Part shown: positions 34,810 through 47,200 of the stretch, piece after piece
Layout: every line of letters starts with the position of its first letter
Position numbering within the stretch: position 1 is the stretch's first letter
NCBI GenBank assembly: GCA_019843655.1
Contig: JACDQD010000104.1
Location: 7,378,001-7,442,000, forward strand
Direction: 5' to 3'
DNA from: Lethocerus indicus
Lineage: Eukaryota; Arthropoda; Insecta; Hemiptera; Belostomatidae
Length of the DNA stretch: 64,000 nt
Position numbers and translations under genes: made by a program
The notes under the pieces: model-generated
Database searches by the model: none
Told to the model about the DNA's origin: nothing
Seen by the model: only the letters and a program-made list of their open reading frames with translations

Positions 34810-35196
34810 ATGTCGGATCCGAAAGTCGGAGAGAGGGGCAGGAGTCGAGATTGGAACAGGAGCACCGGTGGTGAGGCGGAGGAGGACGATGGCAAACTGA
34901 GGAAAGAGGAGAGAACAACAAAGGGGAGGAAAGATGATGAAAGGGAGGACACCGTGATTTGTTACTACACGAGGAATCCGAGCTCGGCGAATAACGCCGA
35001 TGGGGGAGACGACAGCTCTGAGTCAGGTTTCTCCTTGACTCTGAGTCCGACGAAGGGACTCAGCACCACCAGCGCCTCGCCTTCACTCTTCAGGCTGGCA
35101 CACGACCCACCTACAGAGGCCACTGCCACCGGCTCTTCCTCTTCAACAACTACTTCCACCACTACCATAGCCACTCAGCCTCCACATTTCCTTCAG
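34810..35196 (+). CDS. TMEM117: TMEM117 coding exon 1 (N-terminal extension)
   Basis: ATG in CTGTAATGTCGG, donor CTTCAG|GTAACT, phase 0 out. It encodes 129 polar residues: MSDPKVGERGRSRDWNRS, acidic and basic stretches, then a Ser/Thr-rich tract ending PPHFLQ. The frame stays open upstream with no ATG, so the start at 34810 is the best choice. Confidence 0.65.
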
Positions 35197-38100
35197 GTAA
35201 CTGCCAACAAATTCGGGCTAAAGAGATGATCGTTCTGAAGTCTTGGAATACCGTAGATTTCGTGTGTTTCTGTCTCCTCTCGCTGGTTTGGTCTTTTGCT
35301 AGACCGTTCTCAACTGCTTGCCATCTTCAGTAGCGGTGTTAGTCACTTTTGACACTTTGAATGTTTTCGGGCACCCTCACTGCACTGTCTCTGTCACTTG
35401 TACTGTGGTGGTTGTCTGTTTGTCGTGGAATACGTGTCTCGTTATTGTGTTTTGGGGCGTGTGGTTTGTCTTCTTTGTGTTGAGGGGGGATGTGGGATTT
35501 TTGTTAATGGGCTTAAGTCTATGTCTGATTGTCGGTCATAAAGAGGGGGGGGGGTGTGGTTGTTGGGCGGGTGAGGTCTTTTAGTAGGATTATCTGGGCA
35601 AATATGGCGTCGCTTTGGGAATTATCTTTTAATTTATAATCTTGTTTTGTTTGTGGATATAATAGAGAGTATGGAGATATTCAAATACAAACAAAACAAG
35701 ATTATAAATGACAAGATAAATTCCCAAAGCGACACCATATTTGCCCAGATAATCCCACTAAACCACCCCCCCCTTTTGATCGACAATCCGACATAGACTT
35801 AAACCCATTAACAAAAATCCCATCTCCACCTCCTCAACACATAGAAGACAAACCACATGCCCCAAAACACAATAACGAGACACGTATATATACACACGAT
35901 AAACAGACAACCACCACAGTACAAGTGACAGTGACAGCGCAGCGAGGATGCCCAAAAAACATCCAACCTAACCTAACACCTCTACTGAAGATGGCGAGCA
36001 GCCGAAACCGGTCTTGCAAAAGACCAAACCAGCGAGAAGAGACAGAAACACACGAAATCTAAGGAAGATATATGTTTATTTTGCTTCTGTTAAAATAGTA
36101 GAGCAAAAACAAATTGTGGTGATATCTACAACAAGAAATAATACTGCGATTATAAATGTATGCATCAATATTAATTTTGAAAATCATTTTAATTTTTGTA
36201 ATAATTTTTTTCCTTGTATTTCTAAAGTGCACTGTATTTCTTGGCAGTGGGTTATGCATTGAATTATAATTATTTATTAGTATATCGTATATATTATATA
36301 TTATAATATTATATCAAAATTTGAATGAAATGAGCAGGGAAAGAATTCGATAAAGAAAAAAATAATCTGTCAGTAATTACTTACTTATTATTAATTAGAA
36401 TCATTTTCATGTCTCCGGTTTACAAATTTTAGTTTACAGAACCGCATAATTGTATGAATTCATAGTAATATAATTATACACCTATAAAAACCTATTGTTA
36501 GGACTATTGTCATGGTTAATCTCGGCCAAGGTTGTGAGTCCTGATAAGGCAGTGTTGCACATAAAATACGGTTTATATTTTGTGTGTAGTAATTATAAGA
36601 CGTTATTTGTTTTGCCCACTTGATCTTATTAACAGTATCGAAACCTCAGTTTTCAGAGATTCAGTTGTGCAGAAGCCATAAATTTTCTCCAGGCTCATTA
36701 AGTATTTTCCGTGCCCACTAAATTTTACTGTTTCTCTCGTGTTGCATTCAGGATGGATTCACGTCGGCTCCTGCTCTGAGTATTTGGTGCGATGAACAGG
36801 AACAACGGCATGACTTATATCACAACCATCAGCCACAACATCAGCATCATCACCATCAACACCACCAACAGCCTGCTTCGTCTTCAACACTGCCTTCTCG
36901 CATCAACTACACCGTCAATGAGGCTGCTGCACTTCAATGTAAAGCAAAGATAGCAAGGTTTTACAGCCAAGATGCTGCCAGTGGTAATTTCATTTCATAT
37001 ATATTTCTTTTAGCTGAGACCAGAGTAACTTAAGCCAAATTAAACACGTGGAGAAAGGAGATTGCAAGAATGGTTAATTTTTCTATAAAGGGGCAGAATT
37101 TAATTTCCCATTCTTCTTTTACTCTTCAGTGCAAAAATAGCTGTTATACCAACTATATTGGGTCAACAACTCCCAGTATTTTTTATTATTAAAATTACAT
37201 AAATCTATAATTTTGAAGCCCACAGTGGTTGAATCTGAGTTTCCTAAATCAAGCGCCAATTCCTTTTATTTGAGAGAAAAATCAAGCAAATAAATATTTT
37301 GTCCCTCAAACAGGTGGGGAACTGAGGGTGATAGAACCCCTTTTATTGAGCGGTAGCAAAGGGGATGGAACAGGCGTCGTGAGGGAAGGAGGAAGTGGCA
37401 GACGGGCCAAGCTCAGAAGGGAAAACACTACCACTTCCTTGGCAGCCATATGGGGAGCTCCAAATAAACAACCATCAACAATAAAGAAACTGAATGCTGT
37501 TGTGAGTACAGAATTATTGCAGGAAAATAACTGAAACGCAATCAAAGTGCGAATCGTATTTATCTTTTTTTTGTTATATTTAGTACCCTGTTTATTGGCA
37601 CAATTTAGGCAAAGATACACTGTCAACATTATTAGTCTGCTAGAATAATAATAGTCAGATATAGATTCCATTGAAAACTAAAGAATTTGAACTTGCAACT
37701 TGCCCTTCAACTAAATATAAAAAGCACTGACTCTGTTGATCCAGTTCAGTGACCAAGTGCAATTCACATAATCATTTAACAATTTCCTCAGCCCTAGGAA
37801 AATAATTGTTTTTCTCAAACCCACTGAACTGCTCACTGCCTTGTAAACAATATTACTGCTTGGTCCTTCTTACTAATAATACAAGTTTGATACTAAAAAA
37901 CTGATTATAAATGTATACACCATACAAGATAAATCTAAACATTAATGAAATAAATAAGAACAAATTATACTGGCATTAATTGTCTTCAATATTTTATACA
38001 TCTTCAATATTAAAAGTTTGATTATTAATTTTTAAAATCAGTCAATTTTTTTCTTTGTTCAACATTTCTTAATTTTAATTATGTATTTAGGGTTAGTTTG

Positions 38101-41100
38101 AAAATGATGCTTAATTAATGATTGCCATGTAACAAGCATGATTGTATCATTCAATCTGTTTAGAATAAAATCAAGTTACAGATATCTTCCTTTTGTCAAG
38201 CCCAGGATGGTATATCGTATTCTTAAATTTTCACTTGATTTATATTATTCCATATTATTATTTACTCGTTTGATATAGATGATATAAGTACACTTGAATA
38301 TCTTCTCTGAAATTTGAGAATTCAACAGTTTCATAAGCGAAAAAACCTTCCATCCAAACCATACGGGGTGTAATAAGCCGGTATTTTTTTATCTCCCTAT
38401 TCAGGCTTATTAAAATTTCTTCATGAAACTCCAATGCGGTTCTTCTTCCAACGGTAAGAATTTATAAGAATATATGAATAATTTTTTTTAACGCTCAGAG
38501 AAAGCCGAGTTCGTGGGAGGAGAGTGTTCTGGTGGAACGCCGAAGGAGTTTAGCGGCGGCTGTAGCTCGAGGCTGGAAGGTGGACAGGCCCAATGTGACG
38601 AGTAGCGGTGGAGGAGGTGGTGGCGGTATCAGCGCCAGCAGTATAATAATAGGCCTGCAGCCCCTCCACCAGCTGACCACCGCCATAGACACGAAGGATC
38701 TGAGGTACTGCTTCCAGCATCCGTACCTCAGGCTCTTCACAACGCTCCTCGTCACCTTCTGCAATTTCCTCCTCTTTGCCGAAGACCCGATTTCCCACAG
38801 TCAGGCAGGTAGTCTACCACTGTTGATATAGTTAATTATGATTTTATTTTAAATACCAATTTGATCAAAATCAGCCTCTATATAGTGTTCATTCTGAAGC
38901 ATTAGTTGAAATAGGTTCATGCCTAGATCTTTGCTTGGGGGATTTGATAATTAATTATCTAGAAAGTCAAGAATGATTGATAGGTGTATTGATGGATAAT
39001 ATTGTTATTTTGTGTTCTTTTTTTCTCTAATAAAAATAGTATTTTTATCTACTGCACTAAACTTCCCAACATATGATGTGGGTTAAACATTATGTGGGTC
39101 ATGAAATTCTCAAAAACATTCAACACTACTAAAATAATGTATTAGATTTAAATCATATTTGTGTAATGAAGTTAATTTTATTGTAGTCTCTAATGCATAG
39201 AAGGTTAAGGTTAAATTTAAGTAAAGTACTTATTACATACACATGCGTATATGTTATTTAGATATTTTTTATTATAACATTACAAATAATGCATATTTAT
39301 TTTAGATTAGAACTAAAAATAGTTTGTCTGTAATGTAATACATGATAAATTGAACTTGAACTTGTTTTACGTGAAATTATAATATTTCTTGTATAATTTT
39401 ACTTTCAGAGTCTGTAGTACCTTTGGCGGGAAATGTTTTTAGTTTTATCTTCACAAAATATCCTCGAGATTGGCGCTGGGCCCTTGTAAAGGTAGGATAT
39501 GAATTAATGAAACAGACTTCAAGTTAAACATTCAGTAGTTATTAGATTATTCCAAACACCCTCCATAAAAAATGTAAATGTTCAAAAAGTTTCAACAATA
39601 TATAAGAGTAAAGTAAATAGTTTTAAAAGCCCTTTTACAGTATAAAACCTTGGTCTTTTAATGTCGCTGAGTTGTTCAGAAATAGAACAAATTTTGAAAA
39701 AATATTCATCCCAAAGATTTAAAAAATTAGGTCAAAATCTATAAACTAGCGTTCCCTTATTTTACACCCTATGCTCATTTTATTGAATTAAAAGCACGCT
39801 ATATTATATTTTAATGATTTTAAAATACCATCTAATTCCTCTTTGTTGCAGGTGTTGATGTGGATACTGGCTATTTTATGTGGTCTTGTAGTTGGTAAAT
39901 TATTTGTACACAACATTATTTTTGGAAGGTTATTGAGGCTCAAAATGTTCAGGGATGAACAGGTGAGTTGATACGTTTTAATTTGTGCATTTTAATTTGT
40001 ATTCTATTACACATAACATTATATTGAAAATAATTAATTATATATTTGTATAACTAACAATTTTCATAACAATTCAATTTGTATTAAATATATTGAATAA
40101 TAATTCAATATTCAATTTGTATAACTAATATTTGTACTCATTGTGTATCTAGGGTTCATGGATAGCAATGTTCCTTACTGTGATTCTATCAGTCTATACC
40201 TTTTCCTATGTCTACAACATTGTTCTCTACATATTTAACAACAATGAAAATTATATAATTGATAGCAGCATGGGTGTCACCAATTCAACGTAAGTTACAT
40301 CCATACACTTATTAATTCGTAGCTTTAGTGATCTCCCACTATATGTGATATTGATGTTATGGGTTTATAACAAGAAGGGATGGACTGGGTCTAAGGTAAC
40401 CATAAACATTTCCCCCATTAGCCTCTAAGGCTGTAAACATAAACATCCCTCTCCCAGCCCCTTCTAACTTATGTATACATGTCCCGAAACCCATTAAATA
40501 GTTTAATAAACACTATGTTAATTTATGGTATTTGTTTGGAGGTCTGTGAGATTTCATCAATGTTTTTGCAATAAAAATATTAATTAATTCTCTAATATCT
40601 GACTCCTTATAATTTTTTTTGTCTCTCTCTTTTATTGTTGCAACTGTAAAATGATACAGTGATGTTTTTATTTGATGATACAACTGTGTAATGATAAGCA
40701 ACACTGATACAAGCACTAACTACAATGGACAACTTAAATTTTATTTTTATTTTTTTATTTTATTGTTTTTTATTTTATTTATTTAAACATTTAGGTCGCA
40801 TGGCCACGTCCTTTTCAGGCGTCTGTAAGGAACATTTGGGATGTCGGGCCTTTATAATTTGTTCACTTATATCTCATATTTCGTAGCCCCATTATATACA
40901 ATAAATGTATCCATGAGGTTATGTAAAGTGGTAATTGATAAAATTGTTTGAAGGGTGATGAAGGCTTGTGCGTGTGGTACTTGGTTGGGGGACCTGATCA
41001 CGTGGCTGATGGTAATGGACGTGATGCTCCAGGATAATCTCTACCCGGAGTGGGCGGTCGGAGTTCGCAACCTCTGGAGAAGCTCCAACCTGCCGAGGAT

Positions 41101-44100
41101 ACTGGTCTTCTGGTGCGGTTCGGCGTTTGCGACCACTCTTGTCGTTACTCTTATAGTCAGCGACTACATCTCCTGGGACAATCTCAACAGGGACTTTGTT
41201 GCCAGTACAGGTTCGCCTTTCAGTCTTTAAGTTCTCCATGAATTTAGCCTCAAAGTCACTTTTATAACCAGGGCAGAGGAAGAGTGTATTTTCTCAATTT
41301 TAATTTTTTTAATCGAGTGAAGTATAATGAGAACTTCTTGTATTGTCACAAATGCATTTTACTGCGAACAGAAGTCTCTTATTGAAGGATAGTTAATAGT
41401 TTTAGATATTACCCAATATACTGGAATTATTTGAGCTGCACAAGAAATTAATTCAAATTTATGACTGAATTAAAATGCAAATTCGTGGGCCAAATTGACA
41501 GACCTAGTGACAACTTATTACCCATGTTGTTAGTATTATGATAACACAAAAAATGTGGGAAGGAAAATTAGCTTAATTCATTTTGGGCATGAGATCGGTT
41601 CAATTTTGAATTGAATTTTTCATGAGTATTTTATACAGTTTATTTTATATAGGCAAAAAAAGATATCTGTTTTGAGTGTATCAACGGGAATTGGTTTTAT
41701 TTGATATCTTATTACTTTAATTACCTAAAGTGCATTTCTGAATGAGGTAGAATAATCTTCTGCTTAAGAGAACCATGTCTATTTCTAATTCTTGGGATAC
41801 ATTCCAGTTTATATGAATTTATGGAACATTGATATTATTAATCATGAACTTCAAATTAAATGGCTCTAATTTATCGATTAAATAACAGTCCACTAATTGT
41901 TCATGTATTTTATTTCCTGTGGTTTTAAAATTCAATTTTTTCATAACAGAATTATCGAGGGCATTCTTGGCTTCTTTGATTCTTGTGTTGGATCTTGTTA
42001 TAATGATGCAAGACTGGGACTTTCCACATTTCACAGCTACCGTCCACATCAACTTGCCTGGTTTTAGTGTTTCTACATTGAAATGGAAATATGCTGAAGT
42101 CAATCTTACTGGTAAGATATAAACTGCTGGATATTCAATTGTAATACATTTATTAGTTTATTATTTAAATATTTATTGAGTAAATAATAATTATACCTGT
42201 GGGACCCTCCATCCCAAGACCTCATTTCTGTTTGGCAGAGTTATATTTTATACATCTATAATCAGCTTAATTTTTTAAATTCCTCATGTCCCAAAAGTGT
42301 CACCATTGGGTGGGTTCTTTTATCAAGTCCTTCACGCACAAAACAATACACTCAAACAATGTACTAATAACTGTAAGTAGTTGGTTGTACAAAAATAAAG
42401 GAAATAAAAAAACAATTTTTAATTCCAAACTACAGTTGTTTAAGTTACACCCAGCAGTATCTTTTTATAACTACTGTTTAATGAGTATTGTATTTTTATT
42501 AATAAATTCTAAACAAAATATAGAGTTATATATTTCTTCTTGCAGGGAAATGGTTCAATTACGGTGTCATATTTTTGGTCATGATGTTGGATTTGAATAT
42601 GTGGAAGAATCAAATATTTTACTATCCCAGCAAATTTGGACAGTATATAGGTAATTAATATAGGGTTGTTCAAAAGTGGAATTTTCCTACCCATACACAT
42701 TTTGATAAATATTAAAAGTCTAAAATATCTTTCCTTCAAGTTCTTTTTTTTAAATTGGTTTGTCTCAAATCATCATACATACCGTCAATTACTCTAGGAA
42801 ACAATTGTATGTGATTTTACAAATTATATATTATTTTGTTTCAGTTTATATTTTTTAGGTATAGTAATTTTCATAATTTATTAAATTCCATATCATATTT
42901 TATTAAGTTCCTTAATACATTATGTTGGATACCAGGTCCCAATAACAAGATACACACAGTTGTAGATCAGAATATCTTGAAAGCTGGAAATATTACTCTG
43001 TGGAGCTGGGAATCCAGATCAAAGATAAACCAGACATCAGGTCTACCGTATTATCATGGTAACCACTTTTATCAAGTAAACCTTATGTTAAAAAGTACTT
43101 TGTACATTAAAATATCAAAGAACATTAATTGCATGTAAACTAACTTGTTAGTTAACTTAATGCAAAGGTATACTATGATTAAAAGGATAATTACAAACTA
43201 TTTGTTTGCATGAAAAGTCTGTGTAACAAAAATTATTTGAACTGTTTGTTTACAAATTTTGCTTTTTTTAAAAATAAGTTCATTATAAAAATGCAAAAAT
43301 ATATAACCCACTATTACCTTTCCTCTACTATTATTTTTCTGTTATTCTAAATCTATTTCTTAGTCACTATTATGAAATATTTTTGATCATTTTAATTTAA
43401 TTATTAAAAGTTGTTTCCAATTATTGAACATTTGTTCAGTTTCATAAAAATATCTGTAGAAATTGAATTATTATTAAAATGTTTACATTTTGTTTTGTTT
43501 ATTCCTTTTTGTTTTTAGAGGATATGAAGATGAATTCAATGTTCTTGGACTATCCTTTAGCACTGAAGTGTACGGCTTTCATTCCTTCAATTGTTACTCT
43601 AAGTCTATTCATATCATTGGTCTATCTCTATGGAAGGTTCCCCCATAAGAAGGTATATTGTCATGAAATCTTCTGCACAGCTATCTCTTAATCTTAATAG
43701 TTCCAGGTAGTAATCTGTCTTCATTTACGCCCTTCTTCTACCAGCATCAATTTCAGTTCCATTATGATCAATAAGTATCAATAGGTATTGAATTTGTGTG
43801 GCTATCTCTCGAGTGGAGAAATGTTTCTATGAAAAACAGTGTTGAAATATTTGTTGCACTCAAATGACTTTTGCACTGTGGTTCACAAAATAAATTATTG
43901 CATTTATTTAAATTTATCTTTCACTTACTTATTAATTATATACAAAAGTAGACATTATTATTTATCAGGTAAGTTTTAATAACTAATTATTCAGTTAAAG
44001 CTTGTTAATATTTCTGTATAAAAATTGAAGGGACACTTATTAGTGTATAATGTTTGTTTCAAAATATTCTATACCGCAGTCTATATTCAATTTGTTATTT

Positions 44101-44212
44101 ATTTTGTTGACAGGATTCAAATGGCGATGTGGTGTCAGGAACAGGAGGTAACGGAGAAGCTGGAGGTGGAGGAAATGATGCAAGTGCGATTGGTGATACA
44201 GTCACTGTTTAA
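34810..44212 (+). CDS. TMEM117: TMEM117 orthologue with long N-terminal extension
   Basis: Thirteen coding exons join into 2,328 bases (775 residues plus stop) with all phases in agreement: 34810-35196, 36752-36983, 37314-37501, 38499-38808, 39409-39491, 39852-39962, 40153-40289, 40954-41210, 41950-42111, 42546-42650, 42936-43058, 43519-43652, 44114-44212. From about residue 335 it follows vertebrate TMEM117 collinearly (human form about 514 residues). Recognisable blocks are RYCFQHPYLRL, FAEDPISHSQ, KYPRDWRW, GTWLGDLITWLMVMDVMLQD, MMQDWDFPHF, TGKWFNYGVIF and DLNMWKNQIFY. Eight hydrophobic segments fit a multi-pass membrane protein. Vertebrate TMEM117 has been linked to ER-stress-induced mitochondrial death signalling; its molecular activity is unknown. 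The first 335 residues have no vertebrate counterpart that I know of and are low-complexity (Ser/Thr, His/Gln, Gly runs). The C-terminus is short and Gly-rich. Family assignment is firm; exon 1-3 limits are less so. Confidence 0.93.
35255..36060. mobile_element. foldback element with about 395-base inverted arms
   Basis: The left arm (about 35255-35650) and right arm (about 35665-36060) are inverted copies along their full length. The outer motif TTTCGTGTGTTTCTGTCTC mirrors GAGACAGAAACACACGAAA, and the inner motif ATAATCTTGTTTTGTTTG mirrors CAAACAAAACAAGATTATAA. A loop of about 20-30 bases separates them. It begins just after exon 1 of TMEM117, within its first coding intron. No transposase is encoded. 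Frames crossing it are incidental. Confidence 0.85.
36061..36751. other. TMEM117 intron 1, right part
   Basis: AT-rich, CpG-poor intron sequence with no feature beyond local TA-rich stretches near 36280-36310. Confidence 0.5.
36752..36983 (+). CDS. TMEM117: TMEM117 coding exon 2 (His/Gln-rich)
   Basis: Acceptor TTGCATTCAG, donor AGTG|GTAATT, phase 0 to 1. It contains a run of His and Gln (CAT/CAC/CAA codons, 36826-36876) and then PSRINYTVNEAAALQCKAKI. Confidence 0.65.
37314..37501 (+). CDS. TMEM117: TMEM117 coding exon 3
   Basis: Acceptor CCTCAAACAG, donor GTT|GTGAGT, phase 1 to 0. Basic, Gly/Ser-rich stretch (REGGSGRRAKLRRENTTT). Confidence 0.65.
38499..38808 (+). CDS. TMEM117: TMEM117 coding exon 4 (start of conserved core)
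   Basis: Acceptor ACGCTCAG, donor GCAG|GTAGTC, phase 0 to 1. Seven glycines, then the first family block DTKDLRYCFQHPYLRLFTTL and FAEDPISHSQ, with transmembrane segment 1. Confidence 0.9.
39409..39491 (+). CDS. TMEM117: TMEM117 coding exon 5
   Basis: Acceptor TTTTACTTTCAG, donor AAG|GTAGGA, phase 1 to 0. Encodes NVFSFIFTKYPRDWRWALVK, matching the family loop before transmembrane segment 2. Confidence 0.92.
39852..39962 (+). CDS. TMEM117: TMEM117 coding exon 6
   Basis: Acceptor TTTGTTGCAG, donor CAG|GTGAGT, phase 0 to 0. Transmembrane segment 2 (VLMWILAILCGLVVGKLF) and RLLRLKMFRDEQ. Confidence 0.93.
40153..40289 (+). CDS. TMEM117: TMEM117 coding exon 7
   Basis: Acceptor TGTATCTAG, donor GTAAGT, phase 0 to 2. 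Transmembrane segment 3 (GSWIAMFLTVILSVYTFSYV) and a loop with N-glycosylation-type NST across the junction. Confidence 0.92.
40954..41210 (+). CDS. TMEM117: TMEM117 coding exon 8
   Basis: Acceptor TTGTTTGAAG, donor ACAG|GTTCGC, phase 2 to 1. Segment 4 (GTWLGDLITWLMVMDVMLQD), a Trp-rich loop and segment 5, then SDYISWDNLNRDF, all strongly family-like. Confidence 0.93.
41950..42111 (+). CDS. TMEM117: TMEM117 coding exon 9
   Basis: Acceptor TTCATAACAG, donor ACTG|GTAAGA, phase 1 to 1. SRAFLASLILVLDLVIMMQD (segment 6), WDFPHF and INLPGF. Confidence 0.93.
42546..42650 (+). CDS. TMEM117: TMEM117 coding exon 10
   Basis: Acceptor TTCTTCTTGCAG, donor ATAG|GTAATT, phase 1 to 1. GKWFNYGVIFLVMMLDLNMW (segment 7) and KNQIFYYPSKFGQYI. 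Confidence 0.93.
42936..43058 (+). CDS. TMEM117: TMEM117 coding exon 11
   Basis: Acceptor GGATACCAG, donor CATG|GTAACC, phase 1 to 1. Loop between segments 7 and 8, with GPNNKIHTVVD, two NxT sequons (NIT, NQT) and LWSWESRS. Confidence 0.92.
43519..43652 (+). CDS. TMEM117: TMEM117 coding exon 12
   Basis: Acceptor TTTGTTTTTAG, donor AAG|GTATAT, phase 1 to 0. Segment 8 (LKCTAFIPSIVTLSLFISLV) and YLYGRFPHKK. Confidence 0.93.
44114..44212 (+). CDS. TMEM117: TMEM117 terminal exon 13
   Basis: Acceptor TTTTGTTGACAG, ending at TAA. It encodes a 32-residue Gly/Asp-rich tail (DSNGDVVSGTGGNGEAGGGG) ending in IGDTVTV. The last four residues (TVTV) could resemble a PDZ ligand, but this is speculative. 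An overlapping frame at 44025-44240 is incidental. Confidence 0.8.
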   Translation, partial: DSNGDVVSGTGGNGEAGGGGNDASAIGDTVTV

Positions 44213-47200
44213 ACACAACAATAGAAAACAAAAGGAATGAGTTGGAGATATCGTTCGGACGGATGGACTCGGCAGAAATGAGTGAGATGATTTTTCAAAA
44301 AAGAAATCGAAATCAAATTCTACTTAAGTCACTTAAATTCTAACTTAAATGCTACAGTTAATATCTGTAACTGTACTTAATGGTAATCGATGGGAAACAA
44401 CAGTGGAAAACTAAATCTGAAGGGAAATATTAGTTGAACGGTGTTTCAGAAGTACCGTTACTTTCTTTTCATGCATGTTTTCACATTGGGGCAGCCTTAA
44501 AAGATTCTTACTGTGCATATATTAAACACTATTGTGTTTATTTATGTTTCTTTTAAATTGTTGGCACATCTATTTTTTTGGGGCTAAAGTGAAGAACTAC
44601 TTTGAATTTTCATTAATTGAGTATGATAAATAATTAACAATAAAAATACTGATGATTGCAAGTATTGTTATGATCTTCCATTATTATTCCATTGTATAAT
44701 ATATGAATCATTGGCCTCCCATTGTTGAACCATATATTTTCATATGATTTTAAAATCATATGTTAGGAACTGTAAGCAGATTCTAGGTCTTCCATTGTTT
44801 ATTTTGGTATCGTTTTTACTAACTTCCACTATTTGAAAAGAAATTGTATCCCTTGTATGGTAATTCTTTTTATCTTTTACTTCAGACTATAATTTTATTG
44901 AGCAAAAAACTAATATCAGTTTGAGCTCATTTTCAATGCATGTTATTTCATTATCAATATCTTTTTCATTTTTTATTTTATGCTTTGTATTTATAATATA
45001 TTAAGGCTTGCCCTGTTGCCATTGTGAAAATCTTTTTAAATTTTTATTTATTCTTGGGCAGTATTATTAATTTTTGATACTTAGAAAATATTTTTTCTGT
45101 TGTATCATTTTCTAGTCGTATTGAGTATTTATCAAAAATATTCATGAAAATCAAGGAGTTACAGTTATTTTTAAGAAAAAGTATACACCTGGATACCTCC
45201 AAATATGAGTATCTCAAAGGTAACAGTTATTTATTTTCATATTTCTCTCTTTTTAATCTCCAAAAAGGTTAGTGAAATGCAGTTGTTTACTTGTTGCTTA
45301 TATATTAGATGCTCTGATGTGCCACATTTGTTTCTCCGTCCCAGGTTAATAAAACTTAACCTTTCTATATAATGCTTGAACAGACATTGATTTTCTGTCG
45401 CCATTGTATATAGAACAGTTATTTATAACTGAGTTTTTACACAGTATTGGAGTCTCCAGTATTTTGGTTGTGTCTAATGACAATTTTATTAGTTACGAAT
45501 AGTGGTCTTGTCTAATGAAAACAATGCTATCATAGATGGAGGGATACGGTTCTATGAAACATTTAGTTTTCTGAAAGGATTATTAATTTAAACATCAGAT
45601 GATCAGATCTTGATGTATCTGATCACCCTACTTAGATATGACATAAATCAAAAATGCTTATTTTATATTTATACACGATCAAGTATTTTATTTTAATTCT
45701 ATTTTAAACAGTATCATAATAGGTCGGTTGTTTTTTAATATTAAATTTAAGGTTGAAGAGAAACTTCTTGGTATCTTCTAAATTGTCTGTTGAAAATTGT
45801 GTTGTTATAACTGTTTTCTGTAATTTTACTGAAGAATTATTTCAAGAAATCAGAATCATTTAAATTCAAAACTTCACAACGATTAATAATTTTTTTTATT
45901 TTTAAAAACATTTTGATAGAAATTAATTAGTTTAATGTACATAATTGGCAAATTCATAAGTTGTTATATTTTTTTATAATTAAGCCATTTTATACATGTT
46001 CTCCTTAAAGAAAAAGGAAAAATGAACTGCACCGATATTGTTGAGTATTTAAAATTTATTTGCAGTATTACATACAAGAAATCTAGTCGGACATTTGAAA
46101 CTTGTGAGAAATCTGTCATTGTGTCATGGGTTAGGATATTTCATTATGAAATAGAAGAAACATTTCATCTTTTGTCGGCACATAGAAATTTGTATTCTGA
46201 GAGTTCACTCAGAATTCAGATTTGCAATTACCGATCTCAGTTAGTCAGTACGTGGTGACGACTATTTCAAACTGTCATTTGAATACAAGAAATATCTGCA
46301 ACCCACACACGCTTTTCATCTATTCAGTCTACTGGAAGAGTTTAACTTTTTTTGTTGCTTCTAAGTAATAATATAAAGTTATAGGCTTAAACATTTTTTA
46401 TGTTGCTAAGATCTTTATTTTCCTGTATAATAATAACCTGAGTACTGCTGTCATCGTGAATTACTTAAAGTGCAAAGTTTCTATTAATATTTGCGCCTTT
46501 CTGAAATAAATGAAACAGAAGGAAAATGAATAAGTGATATTGACTGTTTCATTACGAGAAGTACTTTTCTGAAAAAAAAACCGATTATGATAATTGAAAA
46601 TTTGATATTGATGTGTATTTACCAATATCAATATCCCACTCCCATTGTTGTTTGTACTTAAATATATATGGGTTCCTAGTTCATATTTAAATACGTCCTG
46701 TAAATATTAATAATATAGTCAAGTAAATATTTATATATACATATATACTAAGAATAAATATAAATAATTATCATTAATCACGATAATATATTTTTTGGAA
46801 ATTTTTAAATTTAATTTTATGATTAAATTCTTTTCCAATTATTTTTATTATTTTATAATTAATTGAATGGGCAGGGGGCCACTGTCTAATAGTAGTTGGG
46901 ACATTGAAGACATTTTTGCCAACATTTAAAAAAATGTAATGTTTCTACAATCTTGAGTAATATTCGAATATATGTACCATATATGAAAGACCACAACTAC
47001 CATATCCTGTTTTTTCAGTTTTTATAGCGTTAAAAATTGAAAGATGAGGTTACAATGACAGAAAAAGGTTTGGAAAATAAGGATCCAGAGGAGTTATTGA
47101 AATCAAATTTTTACAACCTTTACATATCAGTCTATTTCCCCCCCTCCCTATAAACTTAATTACACTCAATTGAATTAATTGAATCTAACTTATGAAATCT

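Noticed and set aside
35318..36019. Several 60-90 codon frames
   Set aside because: Lie inside the foldback element and mirror each other on the two arms.
46022..46258. 78-codon plus-strand frame downstream of TMEM117
   Set aside because: AT-rich region, no family features or splice partners.
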